This document shows positions 42,838-51,600 of a stretch of 64,000 bases of DNA, piece by piece (the first letter of the stretch is position 1; each line of letters opens with the position of its first letter). Source of the stretch: Yeosuana aquiaggeris (lineage in GTDB: Bacteria; Bacteroidota; Bacteroidia; Flavobacteriales; Flavobacteriaceae). The notes below the pieces were generated by a model. It was not told the origin of the DNA. It searched no databases and saw only the letters and a list, made by a program, of their open reading frames with translations. The position numbers and the translations under genes are program-made. The DNA lies in NCBI RefSeq assembly GCF_044003965.1, contig NZ_JBAWKC010000003.1:1-64000 (forward strand), read 5' to 3'.

Positions 42838-44598
42838 ATGCAGCACCTAAAAGAAAAGAATAAAACGAAATCAAAAATAACCATGGCCCAGGCGTTTAAA
42901 ACCATTATTTGGCCAAGACGCAACCTTGTTTTTATTGGTTTAATATTAATTGTATTTAGCAGATTATCAAGTCTGGTATTGCCTTGGAAAAGTAAGGCCT
43001 TGTTAGATGAGGTAGTTCCAAATAAAGATTATGATCAATTGTATAATTTATTATTACTGGTAGGTTTGGCTATCTTAGTTCAGGCAGTTACTTCTTTTCT
43101 GCTAACAAAGATTTTAAGCGTTCAGGCTCAATATTTAATTAGTGAATTGCGTGCAAAAGTGCAGAAAAAAGTATTGTCGTTGCCAATCAGTTTTTTTGAT
43201 AATACAAAATCAGGCGCTCTGGTATCAAGAATTATGAATGATGTTGAAGGTGTCAGAAATCTTATTGGAACTGGGTTAGTACAAATGGTAGGGGGCACAC
43301 TTACGGCTATCATATCTTTGGTATTATTAATTAGGATTAGTCCGTCAATGACCTTATTTGTTTTAGTTCCTGTAGCCATTTTTGGGGTGATAGCTTTAAA
43401 AGCTTTTGGATACATAAGGCCCATTTTCAGAACGCGTGGAGTCATCAATGCAGAAGTTACAGGTCGATTAACTGAAACCTTAGCCGGTGTTAGAGTTATC
43501 AAAGCATTTAATGCCGAAGAGCAGGAAAATATAGTTTTTGAAAAAGGTGTTGAAAGATTATTTCAAAATGTAAAAAAGAGCTTAACAGCAACGGCTTTTA
43601 TGACTAGCTCCTCCACTTTTTTGTTGGGGATTGCTTCCACTGGTATTATGGGAATTGGTGGCTATAAAATAATGATGGGCGATTTAACTGTTGGTGATTT
43701 TTTGTCATTTACATTATTTCTAGGTTTTATGATTGCACCAATAGTCCAGATGAGTAATATTGGCAGTCAGCTAACGGAAGCATTAGCCGGTTTGGATAGA
43801 ACAGAAGAACTTATGAACATGACTGCTGAAGAGGATAATGCAGAGCGTACTATTAAATTAGATAAAATTGAAGGAGATATTGAATTTAATGATGTGTCAT
43901 TTTCTTATGAAGCAGGAAAGGAAGTGTTGCATCAAATTAGTTTTAAAGCACCAGCGGGTTCTGTAACTGCTTTAGTAGGTAGTTCAGGTTCTGGAAAATC
44001 AACGATTGCTGGATTATCGGCTACGTTTTTAAATCCTAAATCAGGAATTGTATCTATTGACGGCCAAGATTTATCAAAAGTAAATTTAAATAGTTACAGA
44101 CAACATTTAGGAGTGGTTTTGCAGGATGAATTTTTGTTTGAAGGCACCATAAAGGAAAACATCATGTTTCCTAGACCAAATGCCACAGAATCTGAATTGC
44201 AAAATGCAGTAAAAGCAGCTTATGTTAACGAATTTACCGATCGCTTTGATGATGGATTAGAGACCTTGATTGGTGAAAGAGGTGTTAAGCTTTCCGGAGG
44301 ACAACGTCAAAGACTGGCTATTGCCAGAGCCATTTTAGCGGATCCTAAAATTATTATCTTAGATGAAGCCACTTCTAGTTTGGATACGGAAAGCGAGGCA
44401 TTAATTCAAAAAAGTTTAACAGAATTAATAAAGGATAGAACGACCATTGTTATTGCTCACAGATTAAGTACCATAAGAAAAGCAGATCAAATTTTAGTCA
44501 TTGAAGCGGGTCATATTATTGAACGTGGAAACCATGACGAATTGATTGCTAAACAAGGTAGATATTATGATTTATACACCTATCAGGCGAAAATTTAA
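42838..44598 (+). CDS. ABC exporter, fused permease and ATPase (MsbA/BmrA-like)
   Basis: A 586-residue half-transporter. Residues 20-325 are a type-1 exporter membrane domain of six segments (LPISFFDNTKSGALVSRIMND is the typical coupling-helix region, and GRLTETLAGVRVIKAFNAE follows). The ATPase domain has Walker A GSSGSGKST, Q-loop VLQDEFLFEG, signature LSGGQRQRLAIARAIL, Walker B IIILDEATSSLD and H-loop IAHRLSTIRKAD, all intact. It acts as a homodimer in the inner membrane exporting a lipid or drug-like compound; the substrate is not readable. The DinB-fold gene follows by 11 bases. Confidence 0.92.
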   Translation: MQHLKEKNKTKSKITMAQAFKTIIWPRRNLVFIGLILIVFSRLSSLVLPWKSKALLDEVVPNKDYDQLYNLLLLVGLAILVQAVTSFLLTKILSVQAQYLISELRAKVQKKVLSLPISFFDNTKSGALVSRIMNDVEGVRNLIGTGLVQMVGGTLTAIISLVLLIRISPSMTLFVLVPVAIFGVIALKAFGYIRPIFRTRGVINAEVTGRLTETLAGVRVIKAFNAEEQENIVFEKGVERLFQNVKKSLTATAFMTSSSTFLLGIASTGIMGIGGYKIMMGDLTVGDFLSFTLFLGFMIAPIVQMSNIGSQLTEALAGLDRTEELMNMTAEEDNAERTIKLDKIEGDIEFNDVSFSYEAGKEVLHQISFKAPAGSVTALVGSSGSGKSTIAGLSATFLNPKSGIVSIDGQDLSKVNLNSYRQHLGVVLQDEFLFEGTIKENIMFPRPNATESELQNAVKAAYVNEFTDRFDDGLETLIGERGVKLSGGQRQRLAIARAILADPKIIILDEATSSLDTESEALIQKSLTELIKDRTTIVIAHRLSTIRKADQILVIEAGHIIERGNHDELIAKQGRYYDLYTYQAKI

Positions 44599-44609
44599 CT
44601 ATTAGTATT

Positions 44610-45128
44610 ATGACTACAAATGATTTAAATACATTGGAATACAATCCATTTTATAGCACCTATATTGATATGATTCCAAAAGGACTTGAGCTTGTTGATG
44701 GTTTTTATTTAGGATTAATACAGGTTACAGATTTTTTCAAATCTATCTCCAATGACAAACTCACTTTTAAATATGCTGAAGATAAGTGGACCGTGAAAGA
44801 AGTTTTTCAGCATATTATTGACACCGAACACATTTTTATGTATCGTTGTTTGCGAATCGCTAGACATGACCAAACGCCCTTAGCTGGTTTTGATCAAAAC
44901 GATTATATACTGCCGTCTCAAGCTAATAATAAAAGTATCGAATTATTATTGGAGGAATATCAGGCAGTAAGGCAAAACTTCATCGTTTTATTAAAAAGCT
45001 TAAGTGAAACCGATTTAAAATTTATTGGAAATGCGAGTGGAAATGGTTTATCAGCAAGAGCTGCGGCATTTATTATTCTGGGTCATGAGCTATGGCATAT
45101 AAAAATTATTAAGGAACGATATCTCTAA
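44610..45128 (+). CDS. DinB family protein
   Basis: A 172-residue four-helix DinB/YfiT-fold protein. The metal-binding histidine pattern is visible: KWTVKEVFQHIIDTEHIFMY with the first His, and the C-terminal GHELWHIKIIKERYL with two more. PLAGFDQNDY in between is also typical of the family. Members act as metal-dependent thiol S-transferases or hydrolases, or are of unknown role. It follows the ABC exporter gene by 11 bases, likely co-transcribed. Its stop overlaps the end of the convergent Bcr/CflA gene by 4 bases. Confidence 0.87.
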   Translation: MTTNDLNTLEYNPFYSTYIDMIPKGLELVDGFYLGLIQVTDFFKSISNDKLTFKYAEDKWTVKEVFQHIIDTEHIFMYRCLRIARHDQTPLAGFDQNDYILPSQANNKSIELLLEEYQAVRQNFIVLLKSLSETDLKFIGNASGNGLSARAAAFIILGHELWHIKIIKERYL

Positions 45129-46330
45129 TTAGATGCTAATTTAAGATGTCTTTTAAGTAAGATAAAGACTAAAAGAGAAAGCGACCCAAATACAGAAAAC
45201 CCTATAAATAGTGGTAAAACCGAAGTTTTTACAAAACCCCCAATATAATTTGCTACCGGAACGGCTAAAATGGTGGATGCAAATCCATTAAGCGCAGCAC
45301 CAATCCCAGCAATATGACCAAGAGGTTGCATCGCTAAGGCCCTTAAATTTCCAAATAAAAATCCAACTGCAAAAAATTGTAAAGCAAAAAAAGTGATTAG
45401 TACATAAATACTTGGATTGGTTCCTGACCAAAATAAAATCACATATAAAATAGAAACCGCACAATAGCCTATTGTTGAATAATAAGCCATATTCATCATT
45501 CCAAATTTAACCACAAAAACACTGTTTAAATAAGTAGCTAACCCAATAGAAATAGCTAAACTGGCAAAAATATATGGAAACATCTCAGCTAAATTATATT
45601 GCTCTTCAAAAATTTGTTGTGAAGTGCTCAAGTAAACCATAAAGGAGCCTGTTATAAAACCAGAAATTAAAGTAAACCCAATGGCATCTTTATATTTTAA
45701 AAATTCTCTGGTACCATCAATAAAAAGATGAGAGGAAAGTGGGATTCTTTTTTCTTTTGGTAGACTTTCTTTTTGCCGGTACCAAAACCAAATCATAACA
45801 AGGGTGCTGTATATTATGTTTACATAAAAGATGGATTCCCAGGTATAATAATTAATTAGAAATTGTCCTAAAGTGGGAGCAATCACAGGGACTAATATAA
45901 AAACCATGACAACAATAGAAACAATTTTTGCCATATAGTCGCCACTATAAAGGTCTCTAACAATGGCAATGCATAAGGTTCGTGGAGATGCCAGACCAAT
46001 ACCTTGAAGTATTCTACCAAAAATCATCATTTCAAAACTTTTGGTGGTGATGCATATAATACTGGCAATAATAAACACTCCAAAGCCAATAAAAACAATA
46101 GGTTTTCTTCCAAAACTATCCGATAAAGGTCCAAAAAGTAGCTGACCTAAACCAATTCCAAGAAAAATCATAGTAATCAAGAGTTGATTATTATTCAGAT
46201 TTACGACTCCTAAATCATGACCAATTTCTGGTAAAGCCGGTAGTAGAGCATCAATAGATAGGGCAACTATAGACATTAAGGATGCCATAAGTGCAACAAA
46301 CTCAAACTCAAAGGTATTTTTGTTTTGCAT
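45125..46330 (-). CDS. Multidrug efflux MFS transporter (Bcr/CflA family)
   Basis: A 401-residue carrier with 12 membrane segments. It opens EFVALMASLMSIVALSIDALLPALPEIG, followed by the drug-antiporter motif GQLLFGPLSDSFGRKPIVFIG and GRILQGIGLASPRTLCIAIVRDLYSG, the Bcr/CflA hallmark. It exports drugs in exchange for protons; the exact substrate is unknown. It is divergent from the Crp/Fnr-type regulator gene with about 100 bases between, so that regulator could control it. It is convergent with the DinB gene. Confidence 0.9.
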   Translation of the reverse strand: MQNKNTFEFEFVALMASLMSIVALSIDALLPALPEIGHDLGVVNLNNNQLLITMIFLGIGLGQLLFGPLSDSFGRKPIVFIGFGVFIIASIICITTKSFEMMIFGRILQGIGLASPRTLCIAIVRDLYSGDYMAKIVSIVVMVFILVPVIAPTLGQFLINYYTWESIFYVNIIYSTLVMIWFWYRQKESLPKEKRIPLSSHLFIDGTREFLKYKDAIGFTLISGFITGSFMVYLSTSQQIFEEQYNLAEMFPYIFASLAISIGLATYLNSVFVVKFGMMNMAYYSTIGYCAVSILYVILFWSGTNPSIYVLITFFALQFFAVGFLFGNLRALAMQPLGHIAGIGAALNGFASTILAVPVANYIGGFVKTSVLPLFIGFSVFGSLSLLVFILLKRHLKLASN

Positions 46331-46388
46331 CGTGCAAAAATAAGGGAATAAACATTTTATTAATTAATTTATTAGACTTTAAAATTTT

Positions 46389-46396
46389 TAAATTTG
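46389..46396 (+). promoter_or_regulatory. -7 promoter box for the Crp/Fnr-type gene
   Basis: TAAATTTG matches TAnnTTTG, 32 bases before the ATG at 46429. No clear TTG is visible at -33, as for a promoter that may need an activator. Confidence 0.45.
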
Positions 46397-46428
46397 TACA
46401 AACAATTTAAGTTCTGTCTTAACATCCT

Positions 46429-47004
46429 ATGGAATCACTTTTAAATTATATAAGAAAACAAATCATTCTGACAAAAGCAGAAGAAGAGTTTCTATTATCT
46501 AAAATATTTCTAAGAAAGTATTTAAAAGGACAATATGTAGTTCAACAAGGCGATATATGTAAACATGAATGTTTTGTGTTGTCGGGTTGTACTAAGATGT
46601 TTTATTTAGATGATGACGGTCAGGAGCATATTATTTTATTTTCTATTGAAGATTGGTGGACATCAGACCTAGGAAGTTTTATAACGCAAACACCTTCTGA
46701 TTTTAATATTCAGTGTTTAGAAAACACAGAATTAGCTATGTTTTCTCATGATATTATTGAAGAGTTATATGCTGAAATACCAAAGCTTGAACGTTTTTTT
46801 AGACAAATTATTGAAAGAGCTTTTGTGGCATCACAAAAACGTATAGTTAGAAATTTCGCCCTTACAGCAAAAGACAGATATCTTTATTTTAGAAAACAAT
46901 ACCCAAAAATAGAACAACGTATTCCCCAATATATGATAGCCTCTTATCTTGGAATTTCTAAAGAATTTCTTAGTAAAATTAAAAGCCAGCTTAGTATTGA
47001 ATAG
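46429..47004 (+). CDS. Crp/Fnr family transcriptional regulator
   Basis: The protein is 191 aa. Residues 15-120 form a cNMP-binding-type beta-roll (LKGQYVVQQGDICKHECFVLSG, LDDDGQEHIILFSIEDWW). A dimer helix follows (residues 120-150), then a short C-terminal helix-turn-helix, IPQYMIASYLGISKEFLSKI. The pocket lacks the RSxA-type arginine of cAMP-binding Crp, so the ligand is unknown. This short form is very common in Flavobacteria. It is divergent from the Bcr/CflA exporter gene, its best candidate target. The YceI gene lies 168 bases downstream. Confidence 0.9.
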   Translation: MESLLNYIRKQIILTKAEEEFLLSKIFLRKYLKGQYVVQQGDICKHECFVLSGCTKMFYLDDDGQEHIILFSIEDWWTSDLGSFITQTPSDFNIQCLENTELAMFSHDIIEELYAEIPKLERFFRQIIERAFVASQKRIVRNFALTAKDRYLYFRKQYPKIEQRIPQYMIASYLGISKEFLSKIKSQLSIE

Positions 47005-47172
47005 CAGATGTTAAACTAGATTAACATTATTTAATAAACTACTTCATTTTTATTCAACTATAAATTCTACATCTTTGCATTATATTTCAAATACTACTTA
47101 TATAGCAATTTGATTTAAACAAATAATTAAAAGACATTTGAGGTCTTAAAAAATTACAAAACATAAAATAAA

Positions 47173-47751
47173 ATGAAAAACAAAATGAAAAAAATAGTAC
47201 TTGCAGGTTTAGTAGCATTTGTAGCATTCTCTTTTAAAGCAGTTGATGTTGAAAAGAAAGAAGTTAAAGCAAATGAAAGTAAAATAGTTTGGAAAGGTTA
47301 TAAAGTAACTGGTTCTCATGAAGGGAATATTATTTTAAAATCTGGTTCATTAAGTTTTAATGAAGACAAATTAATCGGTGGAGAATTTGTTATGGATATG
47401 ACAAGTCTTAATGTAACCGATTTAGAAGGTGAATATAAAGGTAAGCTGGAAGGTCATTTAAAGTCTGATGATTTTTTTGGAATTGAAAATTATCCAACAG
47501 CATCTTTAGTATTTACTGACGTGAAGGCTACAGGTAAAAACTCTTATTCTGTAACTGGAGATTTAACTATAAAAGGAAAAACAAATCCTATCACATTTTC
47601 TATTTCTATATATGGAAATAAGGCAACAGCTTCTTTAAAAGTTGACAGAACTAAATATGATGTTAAATATGGTTCGGCTAGTTTTTTTGATGGATTAAAA
47701 GATAAGGCCATCTATGATGAGTTTGATTTAGTGACTGATTTACAGTTTTAA
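47173..47751 (+). CDS. YceI family exported lipid-binding protein
   Basis: A 192-residue exported protein with signal peptide MKKIVLAGLVAFVAFSFKA after a short MKN-K extension (an ATG at 47185 would remove four residues). The mature part is the YceI lipocalin-like barrel: KIVWKGYKVTGSHEG, LIGGEFVMDMTSLNVTDLEG, the family core LEGHLKSDDFFGIENYPTAS, and DLTIKGKTNPITF. Members bind polyisoprenoids in the periplasm and are often induced by stress. It follows the Crp/Fnr-type regulator. Its leader is about 170 bases and a strong terminator closes the unit. Confidence 0.92.
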   Translation: MKNKMKKIVLAGLVAFVAFSFKAVDVEKKEVKANESKIVWKGYKVTGSHEGNIILKSGSLSFNEDKLIGGEFVMDMTSLNVTDLEGEYKGKLEGHLKSDDFFGIENYPTASLVFTDVKATGKNSYSVTGDLTIKGKTNPITFSISIYGNKATASLKVDRTKYDVKYGSASFFDGLKDKAIYDEFDLVTDLQF

Positions 47752-47774
47752 TTGTAATAACAGATTAATAGCAT

Positions 47775-47807
47775 AAAAAAAGGCGTTCATAAATGAACGC
47801 TTTTTTT
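47775..47807 (+). terminator. Intrinsic terminator after the YceI gene
   Basis: GCGTTCAT and ATGAACGC form an 8-bp perfect stem with a two-base loop, flanked by A and T runs of seven. Confidence 0.82.
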
Positions 47808-47835
47808 ATATAAAAAAATAGCACTTTTAAAAGAG

Positions 47836-47843
47836 TATCTTTG
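47836..47843 (+). promoter_or_regulatory. -7 promoter box for the DEAD-box-like gene
   Basis: TATCTTTG matches TAnnTTTG, the same octamer as at the SRP RNA promoter, 22 bases before the ATG at 47866. Confidence 0.52.
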
Positions 47844-47865
47844 CTCAGTATTATTATAAATAGAT

Positions 47866-48480
47866 ATGTCTTTTAAAAAAATCATTGAACCTTTGAAAAT
47901 TAACCTTCAGGAAAAAGGTTTTGAATCTCCATTGCCTTTACAAAAATTAATCTGGTCAAAAATAAAAGGTGGGTTAAGTATGTTTTGTATCGCCCCAAAA
48001 AACGCTGGAAAAACAACGGCTATTATTTTAAGTGTCATTCAAAAATTAAATGGTCAGGCCTTTGAAGAGGCCCCAAGGGCTTTGATTTTTGTTAAAGACA
48101 AAGAAGCAGCCTTAGACTTAGAAACAGAATTTAAAACCTATACTAGAGGTACTGATTTAAGAGTGTATTGTGCTTATGAAGAACATAACATTGAATTGCA
48201 AAGAGAAGATTTATATTTAGGAACAGATATCGTCATTGCAACCCCTAAGCGATTAAATAAAATATTTTACCTGAATGGTATTAATTTAAACAAGCTTCAA
48301 ATGTTTATTGTGGATGATGCTGAGTTTCTTTTTAGAAACAGCAATTTTGAAGAAGTTTCTAGAACTCCGGAAAGCTTAGAAAAATGTCAGTACTTGATTT
48401 TTTCTACAAAATTTGATACTCGTTTTGAAAGATGGAAGGATTCCTTTATGTTCAATTCACAAACTATTTTATTTAAATAA
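47866..48480 (+). CDS. Single-domain DEAD-box helicase relative
   Basis: A 204-residue protein containing only the first RecA-like domain of DEAD-box helicases. It has a Q-motif-like segment FESPLPLQKLIW (19-30), Walker A APKNAGKTT (43-51) and motif Ib-like ATPKRL. Motif II reads VDDAEF (residues 149-154) in place of DEAD. Motif III is changed to STK. The second RecA domain, needed to form the RNA-unwinding cleft, is absent, and no helicase remnant follows the stop. It is therefore not an active helicase alone; an RNA- or protein-binding ATPase is possible. It is monocistronic with its own promoter. Confidence 0.82.
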   Translation: MSFKKIIEPLKINLQEKGFESPLPLQKLIWSKIKGGLSMFCIAPKNAGKTTAIILSVIQKLNGQAFEEAPRALIFVKDKEAALDLETEFKTYTRGTDLRVYCAYEEHNIELQREDLYLGTDIVIATPKRLNKIFYLNGINLNKLQMFIVDDAEFLFRNSNFEEVSRTPESLEKCQYLIFSTKFDTRFERWKDSFMFNSQTILFK

Positions 48481-48633
48481 TTGCGCCATTCATTGCCCTC
48501 GTTTATTATAAAATATTATTTGTAATAAGTCTTTTTTTGGTCTCAAAATGAATATTACATTTGAATAATTATTGTATATTTTAAGGTATTTTATAATTAA
48601 TAATAAAAAACCAATTAATTAAGTGTTTGCTGT

Positions 48634-48641
48634 TAATTTTG
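48634..48641 (+). promoter_or_regulatory. -7 promoter box for the exported dikinase gene
   Basis: TAATTTTG matches TAnnTTTG, 46 bases before the ATG at 48688. No -33 TTG is found at a proper distance. Confidence 0.42.
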
Positions 48642-48687
48642 CTGCATATATAGTAACTATTATTTTTAATCCCAAGTAACAATTGTT

Positions 48688-51594
48688 ATGAAAAAATTAT
48701 TTCTTATTATTTTAATGTTCCTTATATCCATTGAACACGGATTTTCTCAAAAAATAAGTAACGAGAAAATTGTGGAGCAAATTATCAGTTATAAAAATAG
48801 CATAAGAGGTCCCTATAAAGATATTCGTTGGTTTTGTACCGACGGTAGTTTAAGGCAGCCCAAAGATCCATGTCCTGAAAATATAGGCCCGGGTTTGCAA
48901 CATGCGCGTTATAAAGATGAAGTAGTATCATTAGGAAAAACAAATCATATTTTTCTTGGTCAAATTTTGGCATTTACTCAAACTGAAGAATTTTGGGATG
49001 CAGAAAATAACCATTCACGTTTAAAGCAATATCAATTAGATAAATATTTAAGATCGGTTGATGATGGGTGGATCAATAGAAAAGGTCAGTTTTATAGAGG
49101 GTCTGTACAGTCTGAAGACGAAGAAGCTTGGGGTATAAATTTTTATAAATGGTTATTGTCAAATGATGATAATTTAGAAAAAAATTATTTTTTAATACGC
49201 CAGTCGTTAAAAGATATTCCTCATAACGGAGATGATAATAGGTCTCAATTAATACGAAGTCAATCAAAAGTCATATCTGATACTTTCCCCTCATTTATGG
49301 ATTTGCGAGTTAAAATTCATAGTCAACCTGAGTTTACAGACATAGAAAAGGTGAAATCTTTTAAAGCCAAAAACACTTCAAAGTTAAATAAGGACCTATC
49401 TCTGAAATTGGATGAGTTAATTGAAAACATGAACAAATTTTATAAACCTATAGATATTTCATCCCTTTTATCAAAAAAGTCATTGGTTTCAAAAACTGAA
49501 ATTGGCCAGAAAATAAAGACTTATATCTCAAACCAATCTAAAAACACGTCAGTTTCTGAGTTAATAACAGGAACTTCTGAAATGCTAATGGAAATAAGAA
49601 CATCTTTATTAAAAGAAAAGGACCCGCTAGTTCGCTTAGAATTACTTGATATTTCAATTAAATTAGAGGAAATTATTTTTAAAAATGCTCCGAGGTGGGA
49701 ACCCGAAGATGTACAAGAAATATTATCTAAAATTTGCTATTTAGGAATGGCTGCAGCAGGAGCAGGTTATATTGAATTAGATGAATGGGATAACATCAAT
49801 TTAAAAACTCCATTTAAAGAAAATACTAGTATGGCATTAGGAGAACTTACTTCTATATTGGAAAATGCGAGAAGTTTAGTTGAGTGGAGTTCGTCTATGG
49901 TGAAAGCAAATTACCAAGATGTAGTGAATATCTACACGGCATTTGAACCAAAAGCGTATGGTTTTATTGACGATAGAATACGCGGTTCTATAGCATTGTA
50001 TTTAGGAATGGCAGTGGGTGATTTGGGTGATTTTATAGCGAAGGAATCTGCACTTACTAACAAAGTACTTGACATCCCTAATCAAAGTTCTTTTAGAGGA
50101 CTTAATCCTGGATATGCTTTTGGTGAATTAGTAGTGGTTGCTGGATCACCAGATGCCGTTGAAGTATCTTCTGATAAGATATATATATTCCAAAGACCAC
50201 CATCAGATTTAAAACCGGTTGCAGGTATTGCCACGGTTTCTGAAGGGAATATGGTGTCTCATGTACAATTACTGGCCAGAAATTTGGGAATTCCAAACGC
50301 GGCTTTGTCTGATGAAAATCTTCAGAAATTAATAGTGTATAGTGGTCAAAAAGTATTTTACGCTGTTTCTAATAAAGGAAATGTTATTTTAAAATTGGAA
50401 AGTAGCATGACCGAGGTTGAAAAGGCTTTATTTATTAAAACGGAGCGCAAATCAGACAAAATAGAAGTTCCAATAGTAAATGTTCGATTGGATGTTAATG
50501 AGGTTCTTAATTTACGTTCAGTAGACGCTAATGATTCCGGTAAACTTTGTGGCCCAAAAGCTGCTAACTTAGGTCAATTGAAAAGGATGTTTCCTGAAAA
50601 GGTAGTAGAAGGCTTGGTCATTCCATTTGGAATTTTCAGAGATCATATGGATCAGGAGATGCCTAATCAAAACAAGTCTTATTGGAAATTTTTGAATGAT
50701 ATGTTTGATAAAGCTGAAAACATGCGTAATCAAAACATTTCAGAAACTGACGTTGAAAAATTTCAATTAGACCAGTTAGAAATTCTTCGAGAGGCCATAA
50801 AAAAGATGCCTTTAAAACCTGAATTTATTAGCCAACTTGAAACTGATTTTAAAAATATATTAGGAAAGGATTTGGGCGATATTCCTGTATTTCTAAGAAG
50901 CGATACCAACATGGAAGACCTTAAAGATTTTACGGGCGCCGGACTGAATTTAACCTTGTTTAATGTGGTTGAAAAAGATAAGATTATTGACGGCATTAAA
51001 AGTGTTTGGGCTTCACCCTATACCGAGCGCAGTTTTAAATGGCGTCAAAAATACTTGTTAAATCCTGAAAATGTGTTTCCTTCAATACTCGTTATACCAA
51101 GTGTAGACGTTGATTACTCAGGTGTTTTAATTACAAAAGGTATAAGTAATGGAGTTGATGAGGATTTAACAATAGCCTTTAGCAGAGGCGCAGGTGGCGC
51201 CGTTGATGGACAGGCAGCGGAAACCTATCTCATATATAATAAAGGTGGTACACGGTTTTTAGCACCATCTCGTGAAATGTATTACAATAGATTACCTCAA
51301 GAAGGAGGTACAGAAAAACTGATATCCAGTTTTGAAAAACCTATTTTAAATTCTGGAAATATTAATGAAATAAGAGCTTTAGCAAGATCTATTAGAGAAA
51401 CCTTACCTAAGGAAACACATTCTGATTATCAGGGCGCCTATGATGTTGAGCTTGGATTTCAAAACAATAAGTTGTGGTTATTTCAAATTCGTCCCTTCGT
51501 TGAAAACAAAAAAGCTTTAAGTTCTGATTACTTACAATCAATAACACCCTTAATAGATAATAATAAACAGATTTTATTATCTGAAAAACTATAA
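48688..51594 (+). CDS. Exported PEP/pyruvate-binding-domain protein, dikinase-like
   Basis: The protein is 968 aa. A Sec signal peptide (MKKLFLIILMFLISIEHGFS, cleaved near residue 20) precedes an N-terminal part of about 400 residues that I cannot assign. Then comes a swivelling phosphohistidine domain with GNMVSHVQLLARNLGIPN (His525). The C-terminal third is a PPDK_N-type ATP-grasp domain: GPKAANLGQLKRMFP, FLRSDTNMEDL (about 736-746), TIAFSRGAGGAVDG and DVELGFQNNKLWLFQIRPF. PEP synthase has ATP-grasp, His, then a TIM barrel. Here the order is His then ATP-grasp with no barrel, as in glucan, water dikinase. Export of an ATP-dependent enzyme is unexpected. The serine hydrolase gene follows 6 bases later. 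Confidence 0.82.
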   Translation: MKKLFLIILMFLISIEHGFSQKISNEKIVEQIISYKNSIRGPYKDIRWFCTDGSLRQPKDPCPENIGPGLQHARYKDEVVSLGKTNHIFLGQILAFTQTEEFWDAENNHSRLKQYQLDKYLRSVDDGWINRKGQFYRGSVQSEDEEAWGINFYKWLLSNDDNLEKNYFLIRQSLKDIPHNGDDNRSQLIRSQSKVISDTFPSFMDLRVKIHSQPEFTDIEKVKSFKAKNTSKLNKDLSLKLDELIENMNKFYKPIDISSLLSKKSLVSKTEIGQKIKTYISNQSKNTSVSELITGTSEMLMEIRTSLLKEKDPLVRLELLDISIKLEEIIFKNAPRWEPEDVQEILSKICYLGMAAAGAGYIELDEWDNINLKTPFKENTSMALGELTSILENARSLVEWSSSMVKANYQDVVNIYTAFEPKAYGFIDDRIRGSIALYLGMAVGDLGDFIAKESALTNKVLDIPNQSSFRGLNPGYAFGELVVVAGSPDAVEVSSDKIYIFQRPPSDLKPVAGIATVSEGNMVSHVQLLARNLGIPNAALSDENLQKLIVYSGQKVFYAVSNKGNVILKLESSMTEVEKALFIKTERKSDKIEVPIVNVRLDVNEVLNLRSVDANDSGKLCGPKAANLGQLKRMFPEKVVEGLVIPFGIFRDHMDQEMPNQNKSYWKFLNDMFDKAENMRNQNISETDVEKFQLDQLEILREAIKKMPLKPEFISQLETDFKNILGKDLGDIPVFLRSDTNMEDLKDFTGAGLNLTLFNVVEKDKIIDGIKSVWASPYTERSFKWRQKYLLNPENVFPSILVIPSVDVDYSGVLITKGISNGVDEDLTIAFSRGAGGAVDGQAAETYLIYNKGGTRFLAPSREMYYNRLPQEGGTEKLISSFEKPILNSGNINEIRALARSIRETLPKETHSDYQGAYDVELGFQNNKLWLFQIRPFVENKKALSSDYLQSITPLIDNNKQILLSEKL

Positions 51595-51600
51595 TTCGTT

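Noticed and set aside
43128..43502. Minus-strand open frame of 124 codons inside the ABC exporter gene
   Set aside because: Antisense shadow of the transmembrane domain, with low-complexity composition.
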